Below, one piece after another: positions 45,144 through 57,230 of a DNA stretch of 64,000 nt; the first letter of the stretch is position 1, and every line of letters starts with the position of its first letter. Location of the stretch: NCBI GenBank assembly GCA_950295325.1, contig OX485807.1, forward strand, positions 8,089,001-8,153,000. Reading direction: 5' to 3'. The position numbers were made by a program, and so were the translations under genes. The stretch is from Polytrichum commune (lineage: Eukaryota > Streptophyta > Polytrichopsida > Polytrichales > Polytrichaceae). The notes beneath the pieces were generated by a model that saw only the letters and a program-made list of their open reading frames with translations, did no database searches and was not told the DNA's origin.

Positions 45144-47540
45144 TGTCGAGGTCACCTTCAAACCCTCAGCAAACTTAGACGTGTAACCCGCTGCTGACCG
45201 GTTTACATGGAAGTTACTCCCACCAAAATTAGATTCTCTTAGTTTCCAAAACTTGTGAAGGTGTCCGTTAACTCTTTGTTGACTAATTCTTGTGATCTTT
45301 AATTTATCGCTTTTGAAATCCTCTTGGAATCGTTGACCTGAGGTTACAAGTTTATGTTCCCCAAAATCTAATATTAAAGTGCTCTCTAAGAAACTACTTT
45401 CCCTAGTTCTTAATCATCTATTCGCTCTTGCATCTTTCATGGTTTGAAAGATCTCGTAAGATAATCTTATTTCTTCAATTCCGGAATGTTGTATTTGAAG
45501 ATCCCTTTTTATAAATCTCCAAGGAGAAAGTGCCTTAGGTTTTCGAGATTATGTTCCCCGAAATCCTAATGTCGAGGTTAAGTGTTTCAAGGGAAACTCT
45601 AAATGTTGCAAACAATATCTTTCATGGTTCGAATGCATCTAATCTTCATTACTTTCTAAGAATATTCCGAGAATGTCTTCATAAAGAGTTTCTAGTTCAA
45701 AACATATTCTTTAACATTATGAAAATCTTGAGAATCATCTTGCCTCTTTAACCTTGATTATATTGTTCTGATGGTATCCTTGGTCCTTCAACATTCCAAA
45801 TTCACTTGAGAATATTTGAGGGATTAGAATCCTTGTTGATTCTAATGTATATGGTAAACCGATTTCCACTTAAAGATGTTTGATTACTATCACCCTCATT
45901 TATGAGGTATTAAACTCATGGCCTAAATTTCCCCAAGTGTTCCCCTTAGATGCTTTGAAATCCCCTTAGGCTAATTCCCTTTGAATTGGATTTGGCACCG
46001 CGTAATAATTTAGTATCTAGTCATACCCGGTATGACGTGATGGTAAGCCGGTAAGCCCACAACTTACCTTCCTCAAATATGAGTGACTTGTGCTTTTACT
46101 GTAATAATTTATCTTACTTGGCCGGCTTGAGGTCGGGGATTAACTCGAGTGTACCGCCGAATGAGATTTCCTCCTCTCTGTAATTATTTCCCTTCGGGTC
46201 TTTCGGCTCGAAATTCTCCTTCGTCAAAGGTCTTAGTTACCGGAGCAAACTTAATCCGAAGCTTTGACTAATTTGCCTTAGTGTAGTAACATGTGCTAAT
46301 ATCCTCCGAGTTAGGATTTGAGAACCTCAGCTAAATATTTGAACACTTTAGAATGCCCTCCGAGTTAGGGTATGTATTTGCCTCGGCTAGCTATCTTCGT
46401 GCATGATTGTCTTCAATGCCCTCCGAGTTAGGGCTCAAGTATGCCTCGGCTACTCGCATTACTTTATAATGCCCTCCGAGTTAGGGCTCGTATATGCCTC
46501 GGCTACTCGCATTAATATTCCAATGCCCTCCGAGTTAGGGCTCGAATACCTCGGCTAATCGCATTAGTATTCTAATGCCCTCCGAGTTAGGGCTCGAATG
46601 CCTCGGCTAATTGCGATGCTAGCTCGATTGCCCTCCGAGTTAGGGCACGAAAACCTCGGCTAAATATACTAGCTTGAGAGAGTGCTAGAGGCTCCGACAC
46701 TCATGTAGAGTTTGCATGTTCAAATGAAGTGTATTAGGTGCCTTAACTTTGGCTTCTTATATAGTATTTGACATCTAGCTTTCTTCAAAATTCCCTAAAT
46801 GCAAGCTGCGGCTAAATATAGTCTGTAATATATTTTTAGCCTGGATTACGGGCTTCTACTTCTACTTTTATAAATCTATTCTCCTAAGATGTCCTCACGG
46901 TTTACATAAGCCTTGGTAGTTATTGGTTACATATTCATTTTGTCCTCATCCATCCCTTTAAATTAGGCACATGTGTAATTGTTCGTGCCTCTTCGGTTCC
47001 TAATTAGTCTCGTTCACACTAGATTTCCTAGGCTAAGCTCCTTGTTCCCGGTATGCTTGTGGGCGTTCCCTTCATCCGGGCGTTCCCGATGTACTCTCTC
47101 TCGTTCCCGGCCGCTCTCAGTGGTTCTCGGCCGCTCCGGTGCGCTCCCTTGTTCCCCGCCGCTCCCGGTAGGTTCCCGGTGCGCTCACTTCTCGCGGCCC
47201 TCGTTCCCGAGCCACCTCGGTTGTTCCCGGTGCGCTCCCCACGTTCCCGGGAGTTCCCCTCGTTCCCGGTGCGCTACATAACCGGTGGCCCGGTCCTCAA
47301 CCATTAACCTGCCCGGTTCTCAAGCTTCCCTTTTCGGCTCGCTCCTTAGCCGCCAATCTGTCCTTCCTGCCACGATCTCTCTCTCTCGCCGCTAATACCC
47401 GCCTGTTATCCGTCTCCCTCTAGCCGCTTCTTCGGCCACCTGCAAGCCCTTCCACCTCTGGTTCTCGGCCGCTCCTGGTCCTCTTCGACGTTTGGTTTTC
47501 TGCAGCTCATCCGCTACTCTTGGATGCTGGGAGGCATACA
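45144..47540 (-). repeat. 2,397-bp gypsy LTR shared between pol side and gag side
   Basis: On the minus strand it starts TGTATGCCTCCCAGC at 47540, right after a polypurine tract, and ends CTCGACA at 45144, right before a primer-binding site and a gag. It therefore serves as 3' LTR for the pol/accessory region above and 5' LTR for the gag below. Its GC-rich part (47050-47280) repeats GTTCCCGGTGCGCTC. Confidence 0.82.
46295..46680. repeat. ~55-bp tandem repeat in the LTR
   Basis: Seven units containing CCCTCCGAGTTAGGGCTCG and CCTCGGCTAATCGCATTA, spaced 50-68 bases apart. Confidence 0.88.
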
Positions 47541-47557
47541 TTTTATTCCCCCTCCCG
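47541..47557 (-). other. Polypurine tract
   Basis: Minus strand CGGGAGGGGGAATAAAA directly abuts the TG of the LTR, as required for plus-strand priming in LTR retrotransposons. Confidence 0.8.
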
Positions 47558-47581
47558 AAATGAAGCATGTCCCCATGCTTC

Positions 47582-50229
47582 CTACACTTCTTGATGCGCG
47601 GGACCCGGGCGATCTGGTAATCCTATTCGAAGGATTGTCCCCTGATTGATGGTGCCGAAACGGCCAGTATTGATCGTGGTTTGTTGATCTTCCAGCGTCT
47701 GATTCACATACTCCTTCAGTTGAAACAAACTTACTTGGGTGGGAAAGTTTGGGTAGTGATCCAGAAGCCACTGGTGTCGTCTTGTTGCCTCGAAGCACAC
47801 GGCGGTGTCCTCTCCTCGCAACGCGCTAACTGCATGTTGAAAGGTTGCCTTATGCTGCTGTTGTAACTTGGAAATTTCAAGTTTTTGACTGTGTGTGTAT
47901 GAGCGCAGGGATGGTAATGCATGGTTGATGTTGTAACCTCTCATCTGGTTTGCTTGGTGTTGTCCCATTGATGCTATATTGCGTAGGATGTATCTCCTGA
48001 TGAAAAATGGTGGAGATCCGGTTGTTACTTCTATACAGCCTAATGGTAACTTGAGATCCCCTACTGCCCACATGAAGGCCAAAGTATCCTTCGCCCTAGA
48101 ATCCGCGTGTGCCCACAGTTCGCCGAATTGGTCCTGATTCAGGGACGCGCCTTTTCGGATTATAGGTAAATTGCTGGTGAACAATGTGAGTGCTCCGTGT
48201 GCATGGTAACCTTGCATGATTGATGTGAGAGGTTCGGTGTGGTTCAACAGTCGTCTGAAAACTTCAGATTTAGGATGGGTCGAAGATTGCGGTAAACCCA
48301 TCTGCCCTATCGGGATCTGCTCGTGCTGAAGTTGGTGTTGTAATTCGTCCTTTTCTTGTTTGAGCATCTGAAGTTCTTGTTGAAGATCGCTGAGCAGCTG
48401 CTCTGCTGCTCCTTCGGCAAGTGTTTGCCGCTCTGTTCGGTACAGGGGTCGGTGCGTATGGGGGCCGAAATCTAGGTCCGACCTGGTGGCCGAAATTGAT
48501 GTCCTGGCAGCCATGGCTGCCCTAAGTTCCTTGTTCTCTGCTCGCAACGCAGCAAGCTCTGTCCGCTCTTGCTGTTGGTTTCGGAGGACTTCTGCTGGTC
48601 GATTTATGTGCAGGTTCCTAGATTCAGCATCCTCGCCGAATTTAAGTAGCTGGGCCGCATTGCCGCAAGTTCGATGTCATTATCCCTGCATCACTGCGAG
48701 GTGGAACTCTCGAGGTCCTGAAACTTGGTGAGTACGTCCTGGACTTCTTTCTTTAACCGCTCATTCTGTGCTTGGGTTTCAGAAAGTTGGGTTTGTATTT
48801 CAAAAGAGTCTTCTATGCACATGTTGTTAAGCTCTTCTGCATCGAGAAGTTTTTTCTCCAATTGTTCAATTTGCATATAGTGCGTTTTAAGTATCTCTGA
48901 CTGCAGCTTCTCTGAGCTGCTGCCTGGGAGTTCCATGTCCTCATGCAGGACCGCCTCCCGCTGGGCTTTGTAAAACTGAGAGTCCAATTCTCTCAGTAAC
49001 TTGGGGGGTGCTTTGTTTGCCAGGGTAGTGAGCAAATTCTCCATCCTCCGGTGTGCTTGCTTTACTTGTTTGATGATGTTGGGGATAGCGTCTGGAACGT
49101 GCCAAGGTTCCTCTGTCTCGAGTATTACCGAGCGAGGTGTTTCCGAGGTTGATGGGGGTGCGGATGCAGAAGGGCCCGTTTGACGATCCGGACCGGTTGG
49201 TGCTACCTTTACTGTGCTATGGAGAGTGGGTGGTTGTATGGAGGCCTTAGTGTACTTCCTCCTTTTGGGTGGGTCATTGTTTGCAGCTGTAGTGAAGGGT
49301 TTGGCGATGTGAAATCCCGCCTCAATTTCCTGTCTCAGATTCATAGCGCCTGCTGCCTTAATAAGAAGGGTGAGGTGGGGGCCTATTGTGGTCTTGGTCA
49401 CTTTTACTGCAGTTTGAGAATGCTTGTTGTGCAGTTTTATAACTTCTTCCCGGAATTCTTGATAGAATTCTCCTGGCCAATCTACTGCCTGACCATTTAG
49501 GGCTGCCTGGATAAGCTCCGCAAAAGTTACCGAAATGTGATTTTGGCCAGCAGTATTCAGACAAAATAAAGAACTCAAGAGCCTGAGAGGTTTCTTAGCC
49601 CCTGGGTATGTACAATCTGTTACCTTTACTGTTTCTTGTCCTGGAGCCAATGTTTCGAGTGAAGGGAAAAGCTCTGACAGTCCCCACTGTTTGGTTGAGG
49701 TGATTTTCCGATTGGTGAGGTCGAAAACACTTCGCATTTGTGGTCTCCAATCTGTTGCAATGAGTGGGAAAGTCTTTCCTTGCACTGTGGTGACCATGGT
49801 GTCTTCTTTGAGGTTTGACAAAGCCTCCCGCACCAATGCCTCATGCAATACCCCCCAGGTGTTTTTGGTCACAAAACTCTCTAAGTTGATTTGCTTAAGA
49901 AAATTGACCTCTTCCAAGGTGAACTGATGGTTCCTAAGAACTGCATCAACCACAAAAATGTACCTTGCAGGTTCCTCTTCCCCTTGTCTTCTCTTCATCT
50001 CAAAATTTGTTTCCTTGAGGTTGAGCACTGCTTGGCACCACAGATTTTGGTAGGTGTGGAACTTGCACAACAGGGGATGCCACTGCAGCTCCTTCGTGCT
50101 CCACCGCACCAAGGTGAACCCTTCCAGGCACGTAGCTCGCAACTGTTTCCAAAACATCCCCTGCTCATCTAGCTGGGGTACGAGTTCATATAGGCTTTCC
50201 ATTGCGACTCCCTTCCTTGCTTCAGGCAA
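47582..50229 (-). pseudogene. Accessory coiled-coil ORF downstream of integrase (broken)
   Basis: A 512-codon frame (50229-48691) ends in TGA. The reading continues past the stop and, after a frameshift near 48650, joins a 321-codon frame (48547-47582) whose open frame extends upstream of its first ATG, with coiled-coil character on both sides. Together they suggest one protein of about 880 residues. The N-terminal ~330 residues contain no domain I know. The centre is Pro/Thr-rich and the rest has heptad-like Leu/Glu/Gln/Lys stretches. It has no transmembrane segment or signal peptide, so it is not an obvious envelope gene. It ends 41 bases before the polypurine tract, so it lies inside the retrotransposon, in the place where some plant gypsy elements carry an extra ORF. 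Confidence 0.65.
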
Positions 50230-51882
50230 TTCTGTTACCCTGCTCTAACTTCCCGAAATTAGGTGCTGGTGTGGCAACCGCTACGTTTCTGATGTGAGCG
50301 CTGATATGAGAGTTGGGTTTCACTTGCAACGCCTTCGGTTGAGGTTCAACTGAACTTTGACAGTTGAGGTTCTTGTGTTAGGGTTTGGAGAGCTCAGCTG
50401 GCTTGCTTTCTTTGCCAGCTGGGTGGTGGGTCCCCGTCCAGGCTGGTCTTCTTTCCATCAGGTATTTCCCCTCAACCCAATTTTCCACTTTGTAACCTTT
50501 TGATTTTTTTTTTCACCTGCTAACTCTGTGTAGTGGTTTTGGTGCAGGTACTTGTAAGTCCTTACTCCTGTGGGATTCCCCACTTCGGTGGGTCGAATCC
50601 CCATTTCTTTGGGGTCCACTTGTTGGACCCCTCCCAACAAAAACAAATTGGATTGATTTTTGCTAACTTTCTGCAGTCGTTGTAGTAACTCTTATCTTTT
50701 ACTGGCCTTGTATCAAGTTTTGTGACGCAATCTCTTTTCTGTGCTTGCTTGTAAAAGGTTGAATCTGCATTGATTGTACTTTGGTCGATTCTGCCCCATT
50801 TGTTCATTTCAAACTGTTTGTGTCATGGTAACTTCCAGACTCTCTTTTCATCACACAAAATACTTGAATATTTTAATAAAAGGTTGGCAAACTGCCAGGG
50901 TAGTTATGTTCCAGCTGAACAACCTTCTGCAAAACACTTCATGACTCACTCGCCAGGCACCTTTCTTCGTGGTGTTGTAATTTCGTGATTTCGTAATCAC
51001 GCCTTGAATGAACAGAAATGCTAAATTTCCATCCAGGGTAATTCATCCCGATTTCTACTTTGTATACGATTTCCTTTTACTTCAGCAATTCGACTTCCAA
51101 TGGTTAACTCATCCGACTATCCTGAAAACATCCTCTCTTCTGTAATTTGAATGATCTGAAACCTTGCTTACTATCCGTGTAAAGTCGAACCCCTATTGGG
51201 GTACTCCGAAGCCACGTCACTACAGTCTTCCCGGTATTCAAGTTGCCCAAATTATGTGCCAATTATTTTCCGTTTCGGTTAAGTTGAGTCCATATTTTAA
51301 AACTCCTTCTGGTGATTGAAATCGTCGTAATCCTCCTTATTTGTTCATCCATTCCCGTGTTCATATACATCTTCCCCGGTAAAATTTTAAGTAATTGCCA
51401 CATTCCGTCAGCATATGTTTAAGTACGCCGTACTATCCTTCCTGGTACAATCAAGTTTCTTCTTTCCAAGCAAATTTTTGTTTGGTAATTGATTCTTATT
51501 AAAAGGTGCCCCATGTCTATAATCAGCTCCGTTTTTCAAGGTTGGGACTTAGTCTCCTTCCATGATAACACTCCGTCGGAATATGTGCTCACAAAAATAG
51601 GTCTTCTTAGTTGAATCGTCACTCAATAAGGTGGGTGGTGACACGTCCCCATGTCATTTATTTATTTGGGAATCTTCTCTCTTCTTTACTTGGTGGCTAT
51701 TGACTTCTAATGATCCTAGGTTAAATCTATTTTGGCTACATCCCTTTTGTGCTTGCTTGGGTAAATACATTTCCTATTGACTCCTTTCATCTTTCAGTGG
51801 GGCAATAGGGCTCTAACTGGTTTACTATGCCAGTGGGTTATCTCAGGTGAGTCTTTACCTGGGTTTTATTCTCTCAAAATTT
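50230..51882 (-). other. Spacer between integrase and accessory ORF
   Basis: About 1.65 kb with no conserved frame. It could be an intron or leader of the accessory ORF. Short ORFs here show no domain. Confidence 0.45.
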
Positions 51883-52019
51883 TCATATGTGAGTTGGCTC
51901 CACCCCAGTTAGCTCTAAGCCAGGTAAGGCGTGGTAGGCATGGGTTGTATTCCTCATAGGTGTTGTGGTTCCCGAATTTTCTCCCGAGCTTGGTGGTAGT
52001 TCCCATTGGGATACGGGTT

Positions 52020-52175
52020 GGCATCGTATGGTATGTAGGTTGGTTTCTTTTTCGTCCCTTTGGTCGTGCCTTATGAGGTTAAAGGTATCTCTCTCTTGTT
52101 GTAATTGTATGGTATGTAGGTTGGTTTCCTTTTCCTTCCGTTGGTCGTGCCTTATGGGGTTTAAGGTATCTTTTG
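52020..52175 (-). repeat. Internal duplication in the integrase tail
   Basis: The peptide phrase NPIRHDQRKEKETNLHTI is followed 27 residues later by NLIRHDQRDEKETNLHTI, a tandem duplication of about 80 bases. Confidence 0.85.
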
Positions 52176-53499
52176 GATGAATATTCTCTTGTTTTGAGGG
52201 ATGTATGTGGTACACTTCTAGCATGACCCTATGCATTTCCAAATCTTCAGCATCTAAGGTTTCTTGACTTTGGTGGGAAGTGGAACCAGTATGTGAAATG
52301 GTTTCCTTATTCGATTGAGAAGATGTGGTGATGGGAGTTGGTGTAGTACTAGTCCCTTTGTATAAAGGATTTTGTTTTGCTCGTATTTCCGTTTCTAAAA
52401 GGTGGCATGCTAGAATTTGTAAGGCATAAGCCTGAGTCGTTTCGGGCTCTTGGTATGGTTTTAGTTTGTTCATGTTGACTCGTCCCAAACTATCCCCTTG
52501 TAGGGTGGTAACATCCACTGATCCATTATCATAGACTTGTTGAATTAGGTAAGGTCCTGCCCATCGTATTTTGAACTTGCCCGGCCCGGGTATTTTATGG
52601 CGCAAGTGCCATAAGATTCGTTGGCCCGGATAAAAACGTGTTTTGGGTGTAGTATTTTGCTCCCCATCTTCGTTACTTCGAGAGTTTTGACTTTTCTCCA
52701 TAGCTCGAGTAGGATCCTCTTTCAAAGTGTCGTGTTTCTTAGCCTCCTTTCGTGGTGGCTTGGTTATCCCAAGGTCACAATGTTGACATTGTCTCTTCGC
52801 CCGAGGTTTGTCATGTCTTTCCTTTCGTAATAGCTGCATATGTGTCATGTTTTCTTCGGCTTCATGTCTGGTTAAATCCATAGTTCTGAGCTGTTCCATT
52901 CTCTTCTCGAGTATGGGATGAAACTCTTGATTCCGTTTCTGATAGACGTCGGGGTGAAGGTAAGCCATAGGTAACAAGGCTTCCGTCCCGAACACTAATG
53001 AGAACGGAGTGTGCTTGGTGGTAACCTTATAGGCTGTCCTATAGGTCCAAAGTGCTGCATGTAACTTGGTGTCCCAATCTGTTCGATTGGCATTAACCAT
53101 TTTGGTCAAGACAATCTTAATTACCTTGTTGGTACTCTCTGTTTGCCCGTTTGCTTGTGGGTAGTAAGTGGTTGACTTCCGATGTAAAATCATGAACTCT
53201 TGAGTAAGCACTTTGATAGTGTCATTGATAAAGTGACTTCCTTGGTCGCTCACGAACTCCAATGGACAACCAAATTTTGTAATAATTTCCTCAAAAAGGA
53301 ATTTGGCTGTGGATTTTGCCGTGTTATCCTTCAAGGCCCTGGCTTCCACCCATTTAGTGGTGTAGTCGGTAGCCGTGATAATGTACCGATTCTTGGTACC
53401 TTTAGCTGGCGGGTTGACCGGTCCGATGAAGTCCAAACCCCATTTCTGAAATACCTCTGTGGGTATCGTGGGATGTAAGGGTTGGAGATTGGTTGAGAT

Positions 53500-56400
53500 T
53501 TTTGGGCCAACCCTTTGGCAGATATCACATTGAGTGCAATAAAGATGGACATCTTTCTTCATGGAGGGCCACCAATACAAGGCAGTTAAAACCTTGTGTA
53601 AGGTGATGTTGGCTGAAAAGTGCCCTCCAGCTATTCCTTCATGAGCTTCTGCGATAATGGCTGTAGTTATTGGTCCAGCTATGCATGTCCTCCGTATACC
53701 ATCGGGCCCTTCTTTTATCAAAGTCCCGTTGTGGTTTAGCATGTATGGACGACTTCGTATGGCGATTTGTTGTCGCTGCGTGGTTGAGGCTTCCGTGGTC
53801 AGCCTCCCGTGTGTTAGGTAATCGATGAAAGGTATTCTCCAGTCCGGTTCTTCTTGGTCCTTGATCGTGACAGTTTTGCAGTCAACAACATGCTCCGGGG
53901 TTTCATTGGGCCAACAAACTCTACATTTCTTGCATAGATGGTCAATGTCCGGAGGAATTGTGGGCCACCAATAAGGCCCTTGGGTGACTTGTAAAATCAT
54001 TTCATCCATTGAAAGATGAGGGTACCGTTGATTGTGAATGGTTGTCAACCATTCGATTCCTCTTTCTTGAGAGATGCACAGTCTCGTTTGCCCATTTGCA
54101 AAACTTCGCTTTAACTTTCCTTTCTTTAGAAAGTAATGAGGTAATTCTGTCCGTAAGGTACCCAATTCTTCATGAAAGGCGAAGTCGCTTAGTTCCATTG
54201 GGTTTTCGAGGTATTGAATGATTGGTTTTCTCCAATCATGTGCCTTCTGATTCTGGAGGAAGATAGTCCCGTAGTTCTCGATTTTAAGGCCTGACGTTGT
54301 GGTGTTTTGACATGGTGTACATTCGTCAATTACTTGCGCCACATCTGAAGAAATGGTTGGCCACCAATATGGGCCTTTGTGTACTTGTGTGAGTACCTCT
54401 TTTCTCGTCAAATGTGGTATTTGGTATTCATGTATCCGTTTTATCCAATCCAACGCGTCATCTTTTGTCACACACATTTTTACTCCCTCATTTTGTAATC
54501 GATATTTCAAACCATCCTCGGTTATGAAATAAGTATCGGCGTCGGGGCTGAGTAGTCCCAACTCTTCATGTGTGCCAATACGGTTCAACTCCTCAAAGCT
54601 CTTTAGTCGTTGCGTGATCGGCTGTCTCCAATCTGGCTCAGGGGTTGGTTTTGGTGAAGACGAGTTTTGACCTTCCTTGGGATGTTTCTCCGGTGTCTTT
54701 ATTTCTCTGCAGGTTTTGCAGTATCTTAAATGATTGCACACGTCATTTCCCCATGTCGGCCACCAGTACATCCCCGTGGCCACGGCCTTCCATGTCTCTA
54801 TGGCGGCCAAGTGGGGTCCGCTTTCCCCATGGGTCTCGGCTAGGTACCTGGGAACTTGTGCCTCAGGTATACAGACTTGGTTACTCTTTCCTCCTTTGCG
54901 TATCCGTTGTAATGTGCCGTTGGTGAACACAAAATACTTATGGCTTTGCTCTACCGCCCTTTTCACTTCTGGTGGTAAGGTTTGGTCGAAGATTTTCCTG
55001 CATGTCAAGTATTCCAAGTAGGGACGTCTCCAATCTAGGTTTTTTTTACCTAGAAGTGTTTGTGTTTCCTTCTCTTTTGCAAGCCATATTTGGTTGCTGC
55101 ATACCGGACATTTCTAGTTGCACAAGTTTTTAATGTCAGCTCCGCACGTGGGCCACCAGTATGGTCCAAATATGACTAGGTGCCACATTGTCTCTTCGCT
55201 AAGATGTTGCCCGGATTCAGTAACATGTAGTTCTTGCAGGTACTTGTTGATCTCACATCCCGCAATACATATCTTAATATCTCCATTCGCCAAGATTCGC
55301 TTTAGTTTCCCTTCTTCAATGAAATATTTTCGGCTTTGCCGAATTATTTTCTTGTATTGATTTTTCGAGATGCGGGGCCCTTTCAAGTACCTGTATGTGA
55401 GGTATTCTATAAGTAATTTCCTCCAATCCTTGTTGTCATGAGCTTGTACGATGACGGACCCGCAAATTATGTTATGGAGCGGGCCTCGAAATCTTCTTCG
55501 ACAAGACGGGCAGTCGTACATAATGTAGATTTGTATGTCGCATAGCCCCATCGTGGGCCACCACCGATTCCCTTGCGAGCATCGAAGTCAACTTTGATGA
55601 TCGTCCAAGTGTCTTTGCTGGTGTACGTGCATTTTCCCTATCCAATGCTTTATTTGGTAACCAGTAATGCAGATTTTAGCCATTCCATTTTTCTCTAGTT
55701 TTCGAAGTTTTCCCTTTTCCAAAGTGAAAATTTCGCTCTCTCGTATGGTTTCCCTCTGCCCTCTCTGGGTCTCCATATCCATTTTGAATCTTCCATGCGC
55801 CAGATATTCGACTAGAGGCGTTCTCCAATCGTTGAAGGTTTTTTTGTATGGTATAATGTCCGTCCCGTTACCAGGTTCCGAAGAGCTGGCTTCTGTTGGC
55901 AACTCTTCTCCTCGTTCTTCACACCCGGTGCATAGTGTGATGAGTAGTGAGACGTCTTCCGCTATAGTTGGCCACCAATAAGGTTCTTTTAGAACCAATT
56001 TCTTGGTGGCGCTTACGGAGAGATGCCGATTTTCTCGTATGTGGAGGGTCTTGATGTAACTCCTCACATACCTTCCAAGCATACATTTCTTTGTAATGCC
56101 GTTATGAAACATGCGGTGTAACTCTCCTTCAATGAGTATGAAGAATCGGCTTCGGTACACTACCAATTTTCTCTCTTCTTTGGGTAGGGAACTCACCCAG
56201 GGGGTTCCGTGTGTTAGACAAGTTAGATGTTGGACATATGGTGTTGTCCAATCCGATTCTGCTTTTCTTGTCATGTCTTCTTGCGCTTCCAAAGGTTGGA
56301 CAGGGAGTGGATCGTCATCGTCTTCGGAATCTTGTGGGGTAATGTTTCCGGTTTCGTTTCCTTGGTCAGCAACCTTACATACTGGGCATTCTTGACAATA

Positions 56401-56698
56401 TTCCAGTACGTCTCTTCGTCGGGTAGGCCACCAATATGGGGTGCGTAGTATGTAATGCCATGTTGAAGTTAGGTTGTAGTGTATCCCATCTTGTTCATGG
56501 GCTTCATTTATGACTTCTTCAATGATATTCCCAGCTATACACTCATGTATCTTGCCGGAGATGCTGACCCGCATGAGCTTCCCGTCGTCTAGAACGAACA
56601 GCTCACTTAGTTGCCTAATCTTGTTCTGTTCTTGTGGGGTGGCTAGAGTTGACAACAACTTCCCATGGGTCAGGTACTCAATGAACGGTGCTCGCCAA
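53500..56698 (-). repeat. Eight integrase zinc-binding modules, 390-445 bases each
   Basis: Module starts (the DWR-like motif, minus strand) lie near 56700, 56258, 55833, 55430, 55037, 54636, 54237 and 53847. All eight keep the two His, the WWP core and the Cys pair at the end, while the rest differs strongly. So the duplications are old and the zinc ligands were kept. The two nonsense codons fall in modules three and four. Confidence 0.85.
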
Positions 56699-57230
56699 TA
56701 ACACTATATTCGTTAAATTGAGACTTTCTCTAGTCTCAAATTAATATATGGATCAAACAACATTCCGTGTTCCGAAACTATATTGCGAACAATCTCAAAT
56801 ATATTATATGTTCTAATATCCCAAATCTATGGGGTGTGGACATAAGCACATATGGTAGAGCACTCAACACCAACTTCATCAACAAAAACACTTTGGGTAG
56901 AGCACTCCAAACTAGTTTCACCCAAGAAACATATAAAATGATTTCTATTATTAGCATGGTCAATAAAATATAGACATTGCAACATACAAAGTACATGCAA
57001 TAAATGCATTTTTCTTCAATGGAAAATTTAGTCCCAAACTTAATAAAAAAATGAACTTCACAACTGTATTGAAATATAGTAAATGGATATTCATCCAACC
57101 CCAAACAATATAGCATTCGCAAGTTCTACCCAAACTTTGCCCCAAGTTTGAGGAGCACACATATGAGTAATATATATTCGTCGAATTACATATTACACTA
57201 TAATCATGCTAACACAATCCTACCAACTTC

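Larger units (their letters stand above)
51883..56698 (-). pseudogene. gypsy pol 3' part: eight tandem H2C2 modules + integrase
   Basis: A single minus-strand frame from the element junction at 56698 to 51883, broken only by TGA at 55590-55588 and TAG at 55116-55114. It contains eight modules. Each has a DWR-P-x3-YL-like start, a Tyr/Phe-rich strand region, a His-x(3-5)-His pair, YWWPT or a close variant, and C-x2-C. The last module (EAHEGIAGGHF...CDICQR, near 53600) is the usual integrase zinc domain. It precedes the catalytic core with GLDFIGP, SDQGSHF and GQTESTNK (D, D, E), then a chromatin/DNA-binding-like C-terminal fold (GPYLIQQVYDNGSV) and a long polar tail with an internal duplication. 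Upstream reverse transcriptase is absent: the frame is cut at 56698 by the DUF7869-type element. Confidence 0.87.

Noticed and set aside
46979-47307. Ser/Arg/Pro-rich ORFs in the GC-rich part of the LTR
   Set aside because: They come from short GTTCCCGGTGCGCTC repeats, opposite to the element's coding strand.
47582-50229. Retroviral-type envelope gene
   Set aside because: The position fits, but no signal peptide, transmembrane helix or cleavage-site pattern is visible; the protein is soluble and coiled-coil-like.
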